Source: Microbulbifer bruguierae
Lineage (GTDB): Bacteria > Pseudomonadota > Gammaproteobacteria > Pseudomonadales > Cellvibrionaceae
Direction of reading: 5' to 3'
Assembly: GCF_029869925.1 (NCBI RefSeq)
Contig: NZ_CP118605.1
Coordinates: forward strand, 4,182,001 to 4,246,000
Length of the DNA: 64,000 bases
The position numbers were made by a program, and so were the translations under genes. A model generated the notes under the pieces. It had not been told where the DNA came from and did no database searches. It was given only the letters and a program-made list of their open reading frames with translations. The number at the start of each line of letters is the position of its first letter. Position 1 is the first letter of the stretch. Below, one piece after another: positions 1-9,942 of the stretch.

Positions 1-2
1 AC

Positions 3-3000
3 AAAACGGCGACCAGCGGAGTGCGTCTCGTAGACCCGGCGCGGATTTTCCAGCTGGGGCCCAAAGTCATCGTGCGCGATGCGCGTATCGGCCTGACTCT
101 GACCGACGGCCAATCCGGCACCCTGGAGCTACCGGAAATCCTGCTGGAAAATGGCGGTGATTTCCACCGTCTGGTGGCGCGGGCATTTGTCACCGGTGCC
201 ATGGAAAGTTTGCACAGTGGAGAAGAAAGCCTGCGCCTGGTGTTGGAGGGGCATGGCGACCCTCGCAACAAGGATGAATTCTCCCTGCGTGGCTACGTAC
301 AGCTGAACGAACTGCTGATCGACAAGGATCTCGTGTCTCTGTTGTACCAGTTGTCACCGCTGCCGGAAAAACTCTACTGGCCAGGGAGAAAGCTGGCGGG
401 TGGGCGTCTCTGGCTCACCTCGGATGCCCGCACCGGCTACAGCCTCCAGGGCCAGTTGAATCTGTCGCAGAGGGCGGCGACTGAGTCACAGGATTCGCAA
501 CAGGGTGAGCCACACCAGACCCATGGTGCCCTGGAAACCCTCGATGCCCTGTCGAGCAATATTTCCGGGCACTGGCGTCCCGGTGAATCCTGGGAGCTGG
601 TGCTGCAGGAATTGGGGCTTAACTGGCAGCAGCTGGAAGTGCCGGATATCAATGTGCAGGCCAGCGGCGACCAGGCTGGCAACCTGCACCTGGCAGTGGA
701 CCAGATTGAACTGCAGGCCTGGCACCGGGTACTGCGGGTATTGGAGTTGATTCCGGAAAAAGCCGACGAGTGGCTGCGGGCGCTTGAGCCCACAGGAGAG
801 GTGAAGCGGGTGCGCCTGTCCCGTGTCGACGGTGAGGTCTCGTTGGCGGCGAACCTGCACAATGTCTCCGCCGGTGCCCATCGCGGTGCCCCTGCAGTGA
901 CTGGCGTGAATGGATACCTCAACCTTAACGGGCAGGGTGGGCGCGTCGAGCTGGACAGTGACGCGGACTTCAGCGCCCATTTTCCCATGCTCTACGATGC
1001 CCCCTTCGCGTTCGGCGCGGCGCGCGGCACGGTGGCCTGGGATATAGATAAGGCGGCAAATACGGTTTCCGTGTATTCCGGCCCGCTGTTGCTAGACGCC
1101 GTTGCCGAGCCGGCAGCGGATACGGTGCCGGCGGCGGGTAATTTCCGCGGCCAGTTCCTGCTACAGATTCCCTTTCAGCCCCATACCCGCGCGACGGATT
1201 TCACCCTCGCCCTCGGCCTCCGCGATGTCGCGGTGAGCGAACAGGGTAATCTGGTGCCGACGGTGGTTGGCGACGATCTGCGCAATTGGCTGAGTGAAGG
1301 GGTTGGTGCCGACAACCCTGGCCGCATTTCCAAAGCGGGGTTTCTATACCGGGGCTACAGCTACAGCGAGGGCGAAAGCGCGGAGCTGTTGGCTCTGGGA
1401 CAGCACGAAAATCGCCAGACGGTGCAGTTGCAAGCGGATATTTCTGACAGTCGTCTCAAATATGCCCCGGACTGGCCGGCGGCAGAAAATGTTCGCGGGT
1501 ATCTGGGAATCAGCGATCGCGAAGTCGTGGTGGTGGCACCGGAGGCGCGGTTGTGGGATGTCGATGGTGCCAATGTGATGGTGCGGGTGTCTCCGGAGAC
1601 CACCGGCTCACGGCTACAGGTACGCGCGGAGCTGGCGGGGCCTGCCGCGGATGGTCTCAAGCTGCTGCGGGATTCCCCATTGCGGGACAAGCTGGGGAAC
1701 GCGTTCGACAACTGGGCGTTGGAGGGCAATATGCAGGGTACCCTGCAGATCACCCAACCCCTTGGCGGCGCAGAATTCGAGCCCAGCCAGCAGGTGGACC
1801 TGTCCCTGGCGGACGCACACCTTTCCCTGCAGAGCCTGCAACTGGATATCGATGGGCTGAGTGGCGATGTGCGCTACCACAGCGAGAACGGCCTTGAAGG
1901 TTCCAGCTTTCGCGGCACCCTGTGGGGACGCCCCCTGCGTGCGAGCATTCAGCATGTGGGCACAGGAGAAGAGCGGGATACCCAGGTGGTTGTTCGCGGT
2001 GAGGCGCGCACCAACAGTATTGCCAGCTGGAGCCGGCGACCGGAATTGCAGTGGGTGGACGGCAGTCTTGAATACACTGCGCGCATCACCATTCCCGCCC
2101 AGACCAAGAAAAAACCCTACGGCGCGGTGCTGGAGCTCTCGTCGGATCTCAACGGGGTCGCGGTCAATCTACCCGCCCCCCTGGGCAAGGCGCCGGGGGA
2201 CAAATCCCGCTTTGTACTTCGTGTACCCATTGGCGATGAGGGCAACCTGTACCACCTGAGTTACGGTGAACATTTGCAGGGGCAGATCTGGCAGGTGGGC
2301 GGTCAGCTGGAGCGGGCGGCGATCGCGCTCAATGCGGGGGTGCGTTTGCCCGAAGCGCCGGGAATTTCTGTTGTCGGTGACCTGTCGTTGGTGGATCTGG
2401 CGCCCTGGAAGCGGGCCCTGGAAATCTACACCTCCGACGGGCCTGCCGGGGGCCAGGCGTCATTCGGTAGCGAATCACCTTTGCCCATCAGCCTGGATCT
2501 CAGTACCGATCTGCTGCGTCTCTCCGAGTCGACCCGGATCGAAAATATACACGTGCGCGGCCGCGGTCTGGGTGCCGACTGGCAACTGGATTTCGACAGT
2601 GAAATGGCCGCGGGCAACCTGCACGGCGTGATGAATGCCGAAACACCGATGCAGCTGGATTTGAGCCACCTGCGTCTGCCCGCCTTGCCGTCCGGCAAAT
2701 CTGCGGGGGCGGGTGACGGTGGCGAACCTGCCGGGGCGAGCGCCTCGCCGGAGGACCGCTGGCAGGGGTTCGATTTTTCCGGTCTGCCCAAGATGGACTT
2801 CAGTACCGACAGCCTGTGGCTGGGGGATGAGGACATGGGTCCCTGGTCCTTCGAGTTGCGGCCCTCACAGGATCGTTTGGTGGTAAGCGATATCAGTGGT
2901 GCCATGCGCGGCATTCGTATCGAAGGCCGCGGTGAAGCGGAGAATCGTCTGGGTGCCCAGCTGATGTGGATGCGGGACGAGAATGGCCGCGAATCCTCCC

Positions 3001-3875
3001 AGTTTATCGGCCGCCTCAGCAGCGAAAACCTCGGCCGCGTACTGCAGGCCTGGGGACAGGAAGCGGCCATCGAAAGTAGTGCCGCGGTGTTCGATACCGC
3101 GCTGCGCTGGAACGGCTCACCGGCAATGGTGAACCCCAACAGCATGAATGGTGAGATCCGCATTGATATCCGCGATGGCCGTTTCCTGCGCGCCAGCGAC
3201 AATGCCGGTACTTCACTATTGCGCTTGCTTTCACTGTTCAACTTCGATACCTGGGCGCGGCGCCTGCGCCTGGATTTTTCTGACCTGGTACAGAGTGGTC
3301 TGACCTTCGACCGGGTGCATGGAGAGGTCTTCTTTGAAGGCGACGGCGAGTTGTTGATCGCGGTACCGATTCAGGTGGAGGGGCCTACCAGCGAGTTGCA
3401 GATGGCGGGGCGGGTCAACCTACAGCGGGAAGACTTGAACCTCACGCTGGTCGCTACTCTGCCGGTGGGCAACAACCTCGCGTTTGTGGCCGCGCTCGCC
3501 GGAGGCCTGCCGGCGGCGGCGGGGGTATACCTGATCAGTAAGGTATTCAAAAAGCAGGTGGACCGGGTTGCCAGTGTCAGTTACCGCATCAACGGTGAGT
3601 GGTCGGATCCTGAAGTGCGTTTCGACAAGCTGTTTGACGATGGTGCGGCAGGCCGCGAAGGCAAGAATGCAGTAGCGGAACGGGCGCGGAAAATACAGGA
3701 GTTGAAATACCTGGAGGAACTGCCGCAGCAAAGTATAGAAAGTGTCGATAGTGCCGGGAAACCGGGTGCTGAGGCAGGGTCTGAGGTCCGCTCCACATCC
3801 GGTACGACACCGCCTGGCCCCTGGGCGCCGGAGCAGCTCCGGTTTCCAATTGGTGCAGGCACAGGCGCAGGTTAA
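3..3875 (+). CDS. yhdP: YhdP family AsmA-like envelope protein, 5' end outside window
   Basis: This is a very large envelope protein of the YhdP / TIGR02099 type (DUF3971 plus AsmA-like C-terminal region). In E. coli YhdP spans the periplasm from the inner membrane and helps move phospholipid to the outer membrane; that function is inferred by family. The frame is open to the left edge with no stop, so the gene begins upstream. Comparison with the 1266-residue E. coli protein suggests about 130-150 N-terminal residues, including the membrane anchor, are missing. The visible 1284 residues are long repetitive beta-strand sequence. The conserved end is present: a NSMNGEIRIDIRDGRFL stretch, a glycine/alanine-rich hydrophobic segment near residue 1160 and SYRINGEWSDPEVRFDKLF close to the C-terminus. 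A low-complexity tail follows. Confidence 0.9.
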   Translation, partial: KTATSGVRLVDPARIFQLGPKVIVRDARIGLTLTDGQSGTLELPEILLENGGDFHRLVARAFVTGAMESLHSGEESLRLVLEGHGDPRNKDEFSLRGYVQLNELLIDKDLVSLLYQLSPLPEKLYWPGRKLAGGRLWLTSDARTGYSLQGQLNLSQRAATESQDSQQGEPHQTHGALETLDALSSNISGHWRPGESWELVLQELGLNWQQLEVPDINVQASGDQAGNLHLAVDQIELQAWHRVLRVLELIPEKADEWLRALEPTGEVKRVRLSRVDGEVSLAANLHNVSAGAHRGAPAVTGVNGYLNLNGQGGRVELDSDADFSAHFPMLYDAPFAFGAARGTVAWDIDKAANTVSVYSGPLLLDAVAEPAADTVPAAGNFRGQFLLQIPFQPHTRATDFTLALGLRDVAVSEQGNLVPTVVGDDLRNWLSEGVGADNPGRISKAGFLYRGYSYSEGESAELLALGQHENRQTVQLQADISDSRLKYAPDWPAAENVRGYLGISDREVVVVAPEARLWDVDGANVMVRVSPETTGSRLQVRAELAGPAADGLKLLRDSPLRDKLGNAFDNWALEGNMQGTLQITQPLGGAEFEPSQQVDLSLADAHLSLQSLQLDIDGLSGDVRYHSENGLEGSSFRGTLWGRPLRASIQHVGTGEERDTQVVVRGEARTNSIASWSRRPELQWVDGSLEYTARITIPAQTKKKPYGAVLELSSDLNGVAVNLPAPLGKAPGDKSRFVLRVPIGDEGNLYHLSYGEHLQGQIWQVGGQLERAAIALNAGVRLPEAPGISVVGDLSLVDLAPWKRALEIYTSDGPAGGQASFGSESPLPISLDLSTDLLRLSESTRIENIHVRGRGLGADWQLDFDSEMAAGNLHGVMNAETPMQLDLSHLRLPALPSGKSAGAGDGGEPAGASASPEDRWQGFDFSGLPKMDFSTDSLWLGDEDMGPWSFELRPSQDRLVVSDISGAMRGIRIEGRGEAENRLGAQLMWMRDENGRESSQFIGRLSSENLGRVLQAWGQEAAIESSAAVFDTALRWNGSPAMVNPNSMNGEIRIDIRDGRFLRASDNAGTSLLRLLSLFNFDTWARRLRLDFSDLVQSGLTFDRVHGEVFFEGDGELLIAVPIQVEGPTSELQMAGRVNLQREDLNLTLVATLPVGNNLAFVAALAGGLPAAAGVYLISKVFKKQVDRVASVSYRINGEWSDPEVRFDKLFDDGAAGREGKNAVAERARKIQELKYLEELPQQSIESVDSAGKPGAEAGSEVRSTSGTTPPGPWAPEQLRFPIGAGTGAG

Positions 3876-3979
3876 CGGCTAGAGTTGCAAAAACCGAATA
3901 ATTGTTCGATATTGGCCCTGTTCAAAACGGATAAATCTGTCCGCACAACAATAATGATTGGATCAGAGGTGCGTCGCTA

Positions 3980-4816
3980 ATGTCAGAGGTGGTCTCTTTG
4001 GCCGGGGTTCCCGTCACTCGCTACACGCTTTTTCGAGTATTCAAGTACGCTGTTTACTGCCTGCTGGCCTACAACGTCTACGCTTTTTTCCTGGAAAATC
4101 AGGCCGCGGCCGGAACGGTTTTTCAGGATGGTGTCAGTTTCGGCAAGATCATTGAAGCCTACAACGATTCCATTGATACCCTCGCCTGGGTGCTGCTGCT
4201 ACTGGTGTTCGAGCTGGAAACCTGGGTGCTTTCCGATGAAAGGCTGAAGGGTGGCACCAAGTGGCTGCTGAATGTCATTTCCAGCTGCTGCTATGTATTT
4301 ATCGTGTATTCCTTTTACGGCTACGTGTCGGAAATGGTGTCACTGTCGCACCTGTTGCCGGTCACACAGGCGGCCTGCGATCTTGCCAACGGCGGCTGGT
4401 CGATGGTGCTGGAGCAGGATACCTATGAGGTATTGACCGCAGTCAACTGCACTTCTCTGTCCGATGCGCATCTGCTGCAAATGGCGGGCACGCAGGTTAT
4501 TGGGGACGCGGCGGTATGGCGGGAAATCCAGTGGCTGGCGTGGGTGGATGTGATCAATGCCGGTGCCTGGCTGTTAGTCGTGGCGATTCTGGCGTTTGAT
4601 GTGTGGCTGCAAATGCGTCACCAGTTGTCTGACGCGATCATGCGCTACTCCCAGGTGATCAAAGCCATGCTGTATATCACGCTGCTGGTTTGCGCGATCT
4701 ATTGGGGCTTCAACGGCAGTTTTCTGGACTTCTGGGATGCATTCCTGTGGCTGGTGGCGTTCTTCTTTATCGAGATGAACCTGTTCGAGTGGCAGGCTGA
4801 GACCAGCGCGGAGTGA
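3980..4816 (+). CDS. Multi-pass inner-membrane protein of unknown function
   Basis: I do not recognise this 278-residue protein. It reads as a membrane protein with about six hydrophobic segments, near residues 20-41, 66-83, 93-118, 184-206, 222-245 and 250-268. A longer non-membrane loop of about 60 residues sits between segments 3 and 4 and contains two cysteines (QAACDLANGG and VNCTSL) that could form a disulfide if it faces the periplasm. The C-terminus ends in an acidic short tail (FEWQAETSAE). It starts 104 bases after yhdP on the same strand and is followed by a strong hairpin, so it may be a single-gene unit or the tail of the yhdP transcript. No catalytic motif is visible. Confidence 0.8.
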   Translation: MSEVVSLAGVPVTRYTLFRVFKYAVYCLLAYNVYAFFLENQAAAGTVFQDGVSFGKIIEAYNDSIDTLAWVLLLLVFELETWVLSDERLKGGTKWLLNVISSCCYVFIVYSFYGYVSEMVSLSHLLPVTQAACDLANGGWSMVLEQDTYEVLTAVNCTSLSDAHLLQMAGTQVIGDAAVWREIQWLAWVDVINAGAWLLVVAILAFDVWLQMRHQLSDAIMRYSQVIKAMLYITLLVCAIYWGFNGSFLDFWDAFLWLVAFFFIEMNLFEWQAETSAE

Positions 4817-4861
4817 GTCTTGCTTCGGAAGCCTGTGCTTCGTAAGAAACGCCTGTGACGC

Positions 4862-4898
4862 CAAGGTGCTGGTGAGAAATTCTCGCACCAGCACCTTG
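4862..4898. terminator. Bidirectional hairpin terminator
   Basis: A perfect 13-bp inverted repeat (CAAGGTGCTGGTG and its complement) with an 11-base loop lies between two convergent genes, the membrane protein on + and ppiC on -. A short T-rich run follows on the + strand. The position between gene ends supports a shared terminator. Confidence 0.75.
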
Positions 4899-4952
4899 TC
4901 TTAGTTTCAACCTGGCGCGCTTGGACCACCAGGCCTTCGCTGGAAAATCTGT

Positions 4953-5234
4953 TTATCCTTTACGGCTGGTAACTTCCAGCAGGTGATAACCGAACTGGGT
5001 TTTTACCGGGCCGTGGACTTTATTCAGCTCACCGCTGAACACCACCTTGTCGAACTCCGGCACCATCTGTCCCTGGCCGAATTCTCCCAGATCGCCACCG
5101 TTGCGGCCGGAGGGGCATTTGGAGTGTTGCTGGGCAATCTTGCCGAAGTCGGCGCCTTCTTCGATCTGCTTTTTCAGATCCAGACACTTGTCTTCTGTTT
5201 CTACCAGAATGTGGCGGGCGGTTGCTCTAGGCAC
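4953..5234 (-). CDS. ppiC: Peptidylprolyl isomerase, small parvulin
   Basis: This is a single-domain parvulin that catalyses cis-trans isomerisation of prolyl bonds in the cytoplasm. It matches E. coli PpiC closely: RHILVETED at the start, [17 protein letters not shown] in the middle, [17 protein letters not shown] and a final [11 protein letters not shown] chose the GTG at 5234 rather than an ATG ten codons upstream. The GTG has AGGGAG six bases before it, the product is then 93 residues (the length of E. coli PpiC), and the ten extra residues look unlike the family. It lies downstream of the metallopeptidase gene on the same strand with a 157-base gap. Confidence 0.93.
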   Translation of the reverse strand: MPRATARHILVETEDKCLDLKKQIEEGADFGKIAQQHSKCPSGRNGGDLGEFGQGQMVPEFDKVVFSGELNKVHGPVKTQFGYHLLEVTSRKG

Positions 5235-5391
5235 GGGGCTCTCCCTTTTTACAATGAATGACATATTCTGTGAGCGCGCAAGCTTAGTGGTTGCGACGAT
5301 TGGGGGCCAGTCGCTTTTACAAATTAAACCGATGGACTCGCCGCGCTTCTCAGCTCAAGGCGCATCGCTCGTCGCTTCGATTCGGGTGTTG

Positions 5392-6294
5392 TTACTGTCC
5401 TGAAAGCGCTCCGAAGGTATTGCACTGATTCACATCGCCGGTGCTGAAGCCCTCGCGGAACCAGTAGGCCCGCTGTTCCGCGCTGCCATGGGTGAAGGCA
5501 TCCGGGGAAACGGCGCGGCCGGAGCGACGCTGCAGGTGGTCGTCGCCCACCGCGGCTGCAGCGCGCAACCCCTCTTCGATATCCCCGGGCTCAAGCATCT
5601 GGCGGTCGCGGTGGGCGTAGAACGCCCAGACGCCGGCAAAGCAGTCCGCCTGCAGTTCCAACATTACTGAAAGACGGTTGGCGGTGACCTTGTCCGCTTG
5701 CATCCGCGCCTGCTGTACCTTGGCGGAAGTGCCCATCAGGTTTTGCACGTGGTGACCCACTTCATGGGCAATCACATAGGCGAAGGCGAAATCCCCAGGG
5801 GCGCCGAGTTTTTTCAGTTCGTTGAGGAAATTCAGGTCCAGGTACACCTTGAAATCCCCGGGGCAGTAAAAGGGGCCAACGGCGGCGGAACTTAGACCGC
5901 AGGCAGAGCGCACGGCGTCGTTGTACAGCACCAGCTTTGGCGGGGTGTATTCGGTGCCTGCCTGCCGGAACATTTGCCCCCAGGTATCTTCGGTATCCGC
6001 CAGAACCACCGAGACAAACTGGGCCACCTCGTCATCCGGTGCCGCTCCGGGGGCGGTCTGGGAATCCGGCCCCAGGCTGGGTGATTGGGAACCCGACATA
6101 CCGCTGAACAGATGACCGCCGAAGTAATAGAGGGCGGCCAGTGCCAGCAGAATCAGCCAGCCTCTCTTGCTGCGTAGCAGGAACGGCGCCAGCGCCAACA
6201 GATTGCCCAGCCCTCCCAGTCCGCCACCGCCGGGGGATGGTTCACCGCGACGGTCTTCCACGTTCGAACTTCTGCGACCCTTACGCCAGCGCAT
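5392..6294 (-). CDS. ypfJ: Neutral zinc metallopeptidase, YpfJ / KPN_02809 family
   Basis: A 300-residue membrane-anchored putative zinc metallopeptidase. The N-terminus MRWRKGRRSSNVEDRRGE is the family signature. It is followed by a hydrophobic segment near residues 47-63, a low-complexity Ser/Pro linker, and the zinc site AHEVGHHVQNLMG (HExxH) in the catalytic domain. A later ELQADCFAG supplies the usual third ligand region. The substrate of this family is not established to my knowledge. The gene is divergent from the Lon-N-like gene across a 195-base promoter region, and ppiC follows it. Confidence 0.92.
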   Translation of the reverse strand: MRWRKGRRSSNVEDRRGEPSPGGGGLGGLGNLLALAPFLLRSKRGWLILLALAALYYFGGHLFSGMSGSQSPSLGPDSQTAPGAAPDDEVAQFVSVVLADTEDTWGQMFRQAGTEYTPPKLVLYNDAVRSACGLSSAAVGPFYCPGDFKVYLDLNFLNELKKLGAPGDFAFAYVIAHEVGHHVQNLMGTSAKVQQARMQADKVTANRLSVMLELQADCFAGVWAFYAHRDRQMLEPGDIEEGLRAAAAVGDDHLQRRSGRAVSPDAFTHGSAEQRAYWFREGFSTGDVNQCNTFGALSGQ

Positions 6295-6489
6295 GCAGGC
6301 ACCTCTTGATTTACGTCTCGATTCACATCAGCGTATTGTCTTGAGCATAGAACAGCTGGCGCGGTTTTTTGTTTATTCTTTGGGAGATTATCCTTGTGCC
6401 AGATCGGGCGGTGGTATCTTTGTTACTGGCACAACGCGTGCCATAACTCTTGCCATCCAACCTGCACATAACCTGAGTGAGTCGAAACG

Positions 6490-7065
6490 TTGTCGTTAAT
6501 CCCGCTATTTCCCCTCAATATGATGCTGTTTCCCGGTGTGACCCTGCCGCTGCGGATCTTTGAGCAGCGTTACCTGCGGCTGGTCACGGAAACGCTCAAG
6601 TCGGACACCGGCTTCGGGGTTGCGCTGATCCGGGAAGGACGGGAGGTGGGGCCGGCGGACGTCTGGCCGTTGGGTCTCTATGTGCGCATAGTCGACTGGA
6701 GTCAGGGTGAGGAGGGGTTGTTGCACATCGATATCGCGGGCGAAACGCGGTTTAGGGTACTGGATACCTTTCGCGAGGATGATGGGTTGTTGATGGGCGA
6801 TGTCGAATGGCTGCCGGATGAAGAATCGCACCCGGTGCCGGAAAGTTGCGATGGTCTGCTGGCGGTGTTGAATGAGTTGAAGCAGCACGCGTCTATGTTG
6901 TCTCTAAAATTCGCGCCGGTAGACAGTGCTGAGGCCCTGTCCTGGCAGCTGGCGCAATTGCTGCCGCTGGAAGATGCCGCGCGGGTGGAGCTGCTGGCCA
7001 GTCCCGATCCGCTGGAGCGCCTCGCCAGTATTGCCGCCAATCTGGATCGCTGGACGAGGCAGTAG
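6490..7065 (+). CDS. Lon substrate-binding-domain-like protein (LON N-terminal family)
   Basis: A 191-residue stand-alone protein made of the N-terminal (substrate-binding) domain of Lon protease, without the ATPase or protease parts. The start SLIPLFPLNMMLFPGVTLPLRIFEQRYL is diagnostic, and GFGVALIREGREVG follows. The start is a TTG at 6490, with a purine-rich GAGTGAG about 10 bases upstream. No in-frame ATG lies close enough to give the conserved N-terminus, so TTG is the reasonable choice. Role unknown; the family is widespread as single-domain proteins. It is followed after 63 bases by the DUF2339 gene on the same strand. Confidence 0.9.
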   Translation: MSLIPLFPLNMMLFPGVTLPLRIFEQRYLRLVTETLKSDTGFGVALIREGREVGPADVWPLGLYVRIVDWSQGEEGLLHIDIAGETRFRVLDTFREDDGLLMGDVEWLPDEESHPVPESCDGLLAVLNELKQHASMLSLKFAPVDSAEALSWQLAQLLPLEDAARVELLASPDPLERLASIAANLDRWTRQ

Positions 7066-7128
7066 CCGGATACCTTACCGGGCCGGGGCTAACACCGATC
7101 GCCATAAAAAAATAAGAGAAGGGATTTC

Positions 7129-9870
7129 ATGGACGGCGTCGTCGTATTGGGTTTGTTGTTGATTCTCACCGTGCTGGTTGGCTCGGTGATGGGCATTTTC
7201 TCGTTTTTCGAGGTAAAAAACCTTCGGCGGGAGGTGCTCCGCCTGCGAGACATGCTGGACGACCGGCAATTGCCTATTTCCCCTTCACCTTTTTCACCGT
7301 CCGCGCCGCGAGTTAATGAACCTGAGGGGCAAACACCGCAGGCGGGGCCGGTATCCGACGTAGAGCCGCGGGCAACTGATGAGCAGCGGGCGATCCCTGA
7401 GTCGCCGGTTGCGGCGAAATTTGCCGCGCCCAGGGTACGGCAAGCCGGTATTCAACAGCGGCAGAAAGATCTGGCTGCAGCGAAAGCGCCCCCAGCGGCC
7501 AAAACCGCTGGGGGCGCGGGGGCCGGCCGGTTCTGGTCGCGGGTGCAGGACAACTGGATGGTGTGGCTCGGCGGGGCCTGCGTGGCACTCGCGGGTATTT
7601 TCCTCGCCCGTTACGGTATCGAGCAGGGGCTGTTGGGGCCCCGCGTGCGGGTAGCCATGGGGCTGGTCCTGGCTGGGACGTTGTATGCGGCCTCGGAATG
7701 GCTGCGGCGCACGTCCGGTGCTACCCATCCTACGTTCGCCGCGCTGGCCGGGGGTGGCGCGATTACCGCATTTGCCGCAATTCTGTCGGCGGTACACCTC
7801 TACAGCCTTTTCGCGCCGGGGCTCGCATTTGCCCTCCTGGCACTGGTGGCGGTGGTCACCATGTGGATGGCAAGGTTGCACGGACCGGTACTGGCCGCCA
7901 TCGGTATGCTCGGCGCCTATTCGGTGCCGGCGCTGGTGGCTACAGATAGTGGCAATGTGCTCGGTGCGATGGTCTATGCACTGATTATCACCACTTCGGT
8001 CCTGTTACTGCTGCGCCATGTGTACCGCAGCTGGCTGTGGATAGGGCTGTTAGCCGGGGCGCTGGCCTGGTGGTTGATCTCGCTATTCGGACACCAGGCG
8101 GACGGCTGGCGCGGTCCCTATCTGGCAGTACTGGCCTATTTGCTGCTGGCCGTAGTGCCGGGGGACTGGTTGCTCGGGGTGTGGGGATCGCGAGCCGATC
8201 GTCGCGCTCAGGGCTCGCTGCAGAGTCCGGTCACACTTTCAGAACCGCTGCTGCTGCCGGGCCTGCTGGTACTGGTTGCGGCGCAGTGCGTGTCGATTTT
8301 TCGCGAGGGATTACACGCAGAAGCGATCTGGTCGTGGAGTCCGCTGGCGGTGGTGTTGCTGGTTGCCGCCGGTGCGCGAGCACAACTCGCCCCTTTGTCC
8401 TGGGCGTTGCTGCTGGGGCAGTGCGCAGTCTGGATCGCCCGGCGCGTGGAATTTATCGGCGAGCAGCTGCAGCTGGTGCCCTGGCCGGAAGTGGAGCGGG
8501 GCGGTTTTCTGCTGTACCTCGGAGTGACCGCATTGATCTTTTCGGTCCTGGGGCTGCGCAATTACCGCTTGGGCCAGGCGCGTTACTGGTGGGCATCTTT
8601 GGCGGTGATGGCGCCGTTGCTCGCGCTGCTGCTGGGTTACCTGTTGGCGGCAGACTATCTGCCGCTGTACTGGTGGTGCCTGTATGCAGCAGTGTTTGGC
8701 GGTGTACTGATGTTTCTCGGTAGTCGCGGGGCGGGGCGGGGGTGGTCCCGGGCCATGGTGGTGTGGCTGCTGGCGGCGGCCCATTTTGCCTATAGTCTGG
8801 CGGTGTGTCTGTGGCTGGAACAGGCGAGCCTGACACTCGCGCTGGCGCTGCAAAGCGTTTCGCTGGCGTGGCTAATCCGACGTTTTGACGCGCCGGCGCT
8901 GGGCTGGTTGCTGAAGGCGGTGCTGTTGCTGGTGGTAGTGCGGCTGACCTTCAACCCGTGGCTGCTGTCCTATACGGATTCGACTCACTGGTCCCTTTGG
9001 ACCTACGGAGGCTCCGCACTGTGCGCCTGGGGTGCCGCCAGACTGCTGGCGCCCGGTCTGCTGCCGCTGGCCCGCTGGTGCGAGGCCGCGGCACTGCATC
9101 TGCTGGTGTTGGCGCTGTGGGCGGAGTGCCGATACTGGCTGTACGGTGGCAATGCACTGGCGACGGAATTCAGTTTTGTCGAGGCGGTGATCGATATCTG
9201 GCTGTTTGCCGGGCTGGGGATGGTCTACTACCGCAAAAGTTTGGTTGCGGGCAGTTTCTCCCGCTGGTACGACGGCTACGGCCGTCTGTTGATGATGGCA
9301 GCGTTCGGTATCTATCTGCGTATTCTGGCGGCGGTGGCAGACAGCCAGCCCTGGGTGTGGCAGGCCATTGGCGAGCGGCCGCTGTTCAATATGCTGCTGC
9401 CGGCATTCGCCGGGCCGGCTCTGCTGGCGCTGGTGGCCAGTCGTTATTACCTGCCCGTTTCCCGGAAATTTGCCGCCTGGGTGGCGGCCCTGGCCGGATT
9501 CATCTGGGTGTCCCTGGAGGTGCGCCATCTGTGGCTCGGCACTATCCGCATGGACCTGCCCGCGGTGACCGGTGAGCTGTACAGCTACTCGGCGGTCTGG
9601 CTGATATTGGCGGTGGCGGCGATTCTGCTGGGAAGCTGGCGAGGGTGGCGTGGCTGTTACCAGGGGGGCATGGCGGTGCTGGCAGTGGTGATCGTAAAGC
9701 TGTTCCTGGTCGATATGTCGGGGCTGGAGGGTTTGCTGCGCGTGGCCTCATTTATGGGGCTGGGGCTCGCCCTGCTCGCCATCGCCTACCTGCATCAGAA
9801 ACTGGGTGGTGGTAGTGCACCTTCTGACAACAAGGCGGCTACTTCTTCAGTTAATTCTCAGGTTAATTAA
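7129..9870 (+). CDS. DUF2339 multi-pass membrane protein
   Basis: A 913-residue inner-membrane protein of the DUF2339 family, whose biochemical role is unknown. One N-terminal membrane segment (residues 3-26) and a short basic/coiled stretch lead into a Pro/Ala-rich linker (about 45-135). A long run of more than 20 hydrophobic segments begins at WMVWLGGACVALAGIFLARYGIEQGLLGP, which is the family landmark. It ends in a Ser/Asn-rich cytoplasmic tail. The ATG at 7129 has AGAGAAGGG just upstream. It stands alone before the proA promoter. Confidence 0.9.
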   Translation: MDGVVVLGLLLILTVLVGSVMGIFSFFEVKNLRREVLRLRDMLDDRQLPISPSPFSPSAPRVNEPEGQTPQAGPVSDVEPRATDEQRAIPESPVAAKFAAPRVRQAGIQQRQKDLAAAKAPPAAKTAGGAGAGRFWSRVQDNWMVWLGGACVALAGIFLARYGIEQGLLGPRVRVAMGLVLAGTLYAASEWLRRTSGATHPTFAALAGGGAITAFAAILSAVHLYSLFAPGLAFALLALVAVVTMWMARLHGPVLAAIGMLGAYSVPALVATDSGNVLGAMVYALIITTSVLLLLRHVYRSWLWIGLLAGALAWWLISLFGHQADGWRGPYLAVLAYLLLAVVPGDWLLGVWGSRADRRAQGSLQSPVTLSEPLLLPGLLVLVAAQCVSIFREGLHAEAIWSWSPLAVVLLVAAGARAQLAPLSWALLLGQCAVWIARRVEFIGEQLQLVPWPEVERGGFLLYLGVTALIFSVLGLRNYRLGQARYWWASLAVMAPLLALLLGYLLAADYLPLYWWCLYAAVFGGVLMFLGSRGAGRGWSRAMVVWLLAAAHFAYSLAVCLWLEQASLTLALALQSVSLAWLIRRFDAPALGWLLKAVLLLVVVRLTFNPWLLSYTDSTHWSLWTYGGSALCAWGAARLLAPGLLPLARWCEAAALHLLVLALWAECRYWLYGGNALATEFSFVEAVIDIWLFAGLGMVYYRKSLVAGSFSRWYDGYGRLLMMAAFGIYLRILAAVADSQPWVWQAIGERPLFNMLLPAFAGPALLALVASRYYLPVSRKFAAWVAALAGFIWVSLEVRHLWLGTIRMDLPAVTGELYSYSAVWLILAVAAILLGSWRGWRGCYQGGMAVLAVVIVKLFLVDMSGLEGLLRVASFMGLGLALLAIAYLHQKLGGGSAPSDNKAATSSVNSQVN

Positions 9871-9942
9871 GCGACCGTATCAAAGCCGGGTTACGGTATA
9901 CTGCGCGCCCAAAATTCCGGGCAGTCGTCAAGGAGAGGAGCC

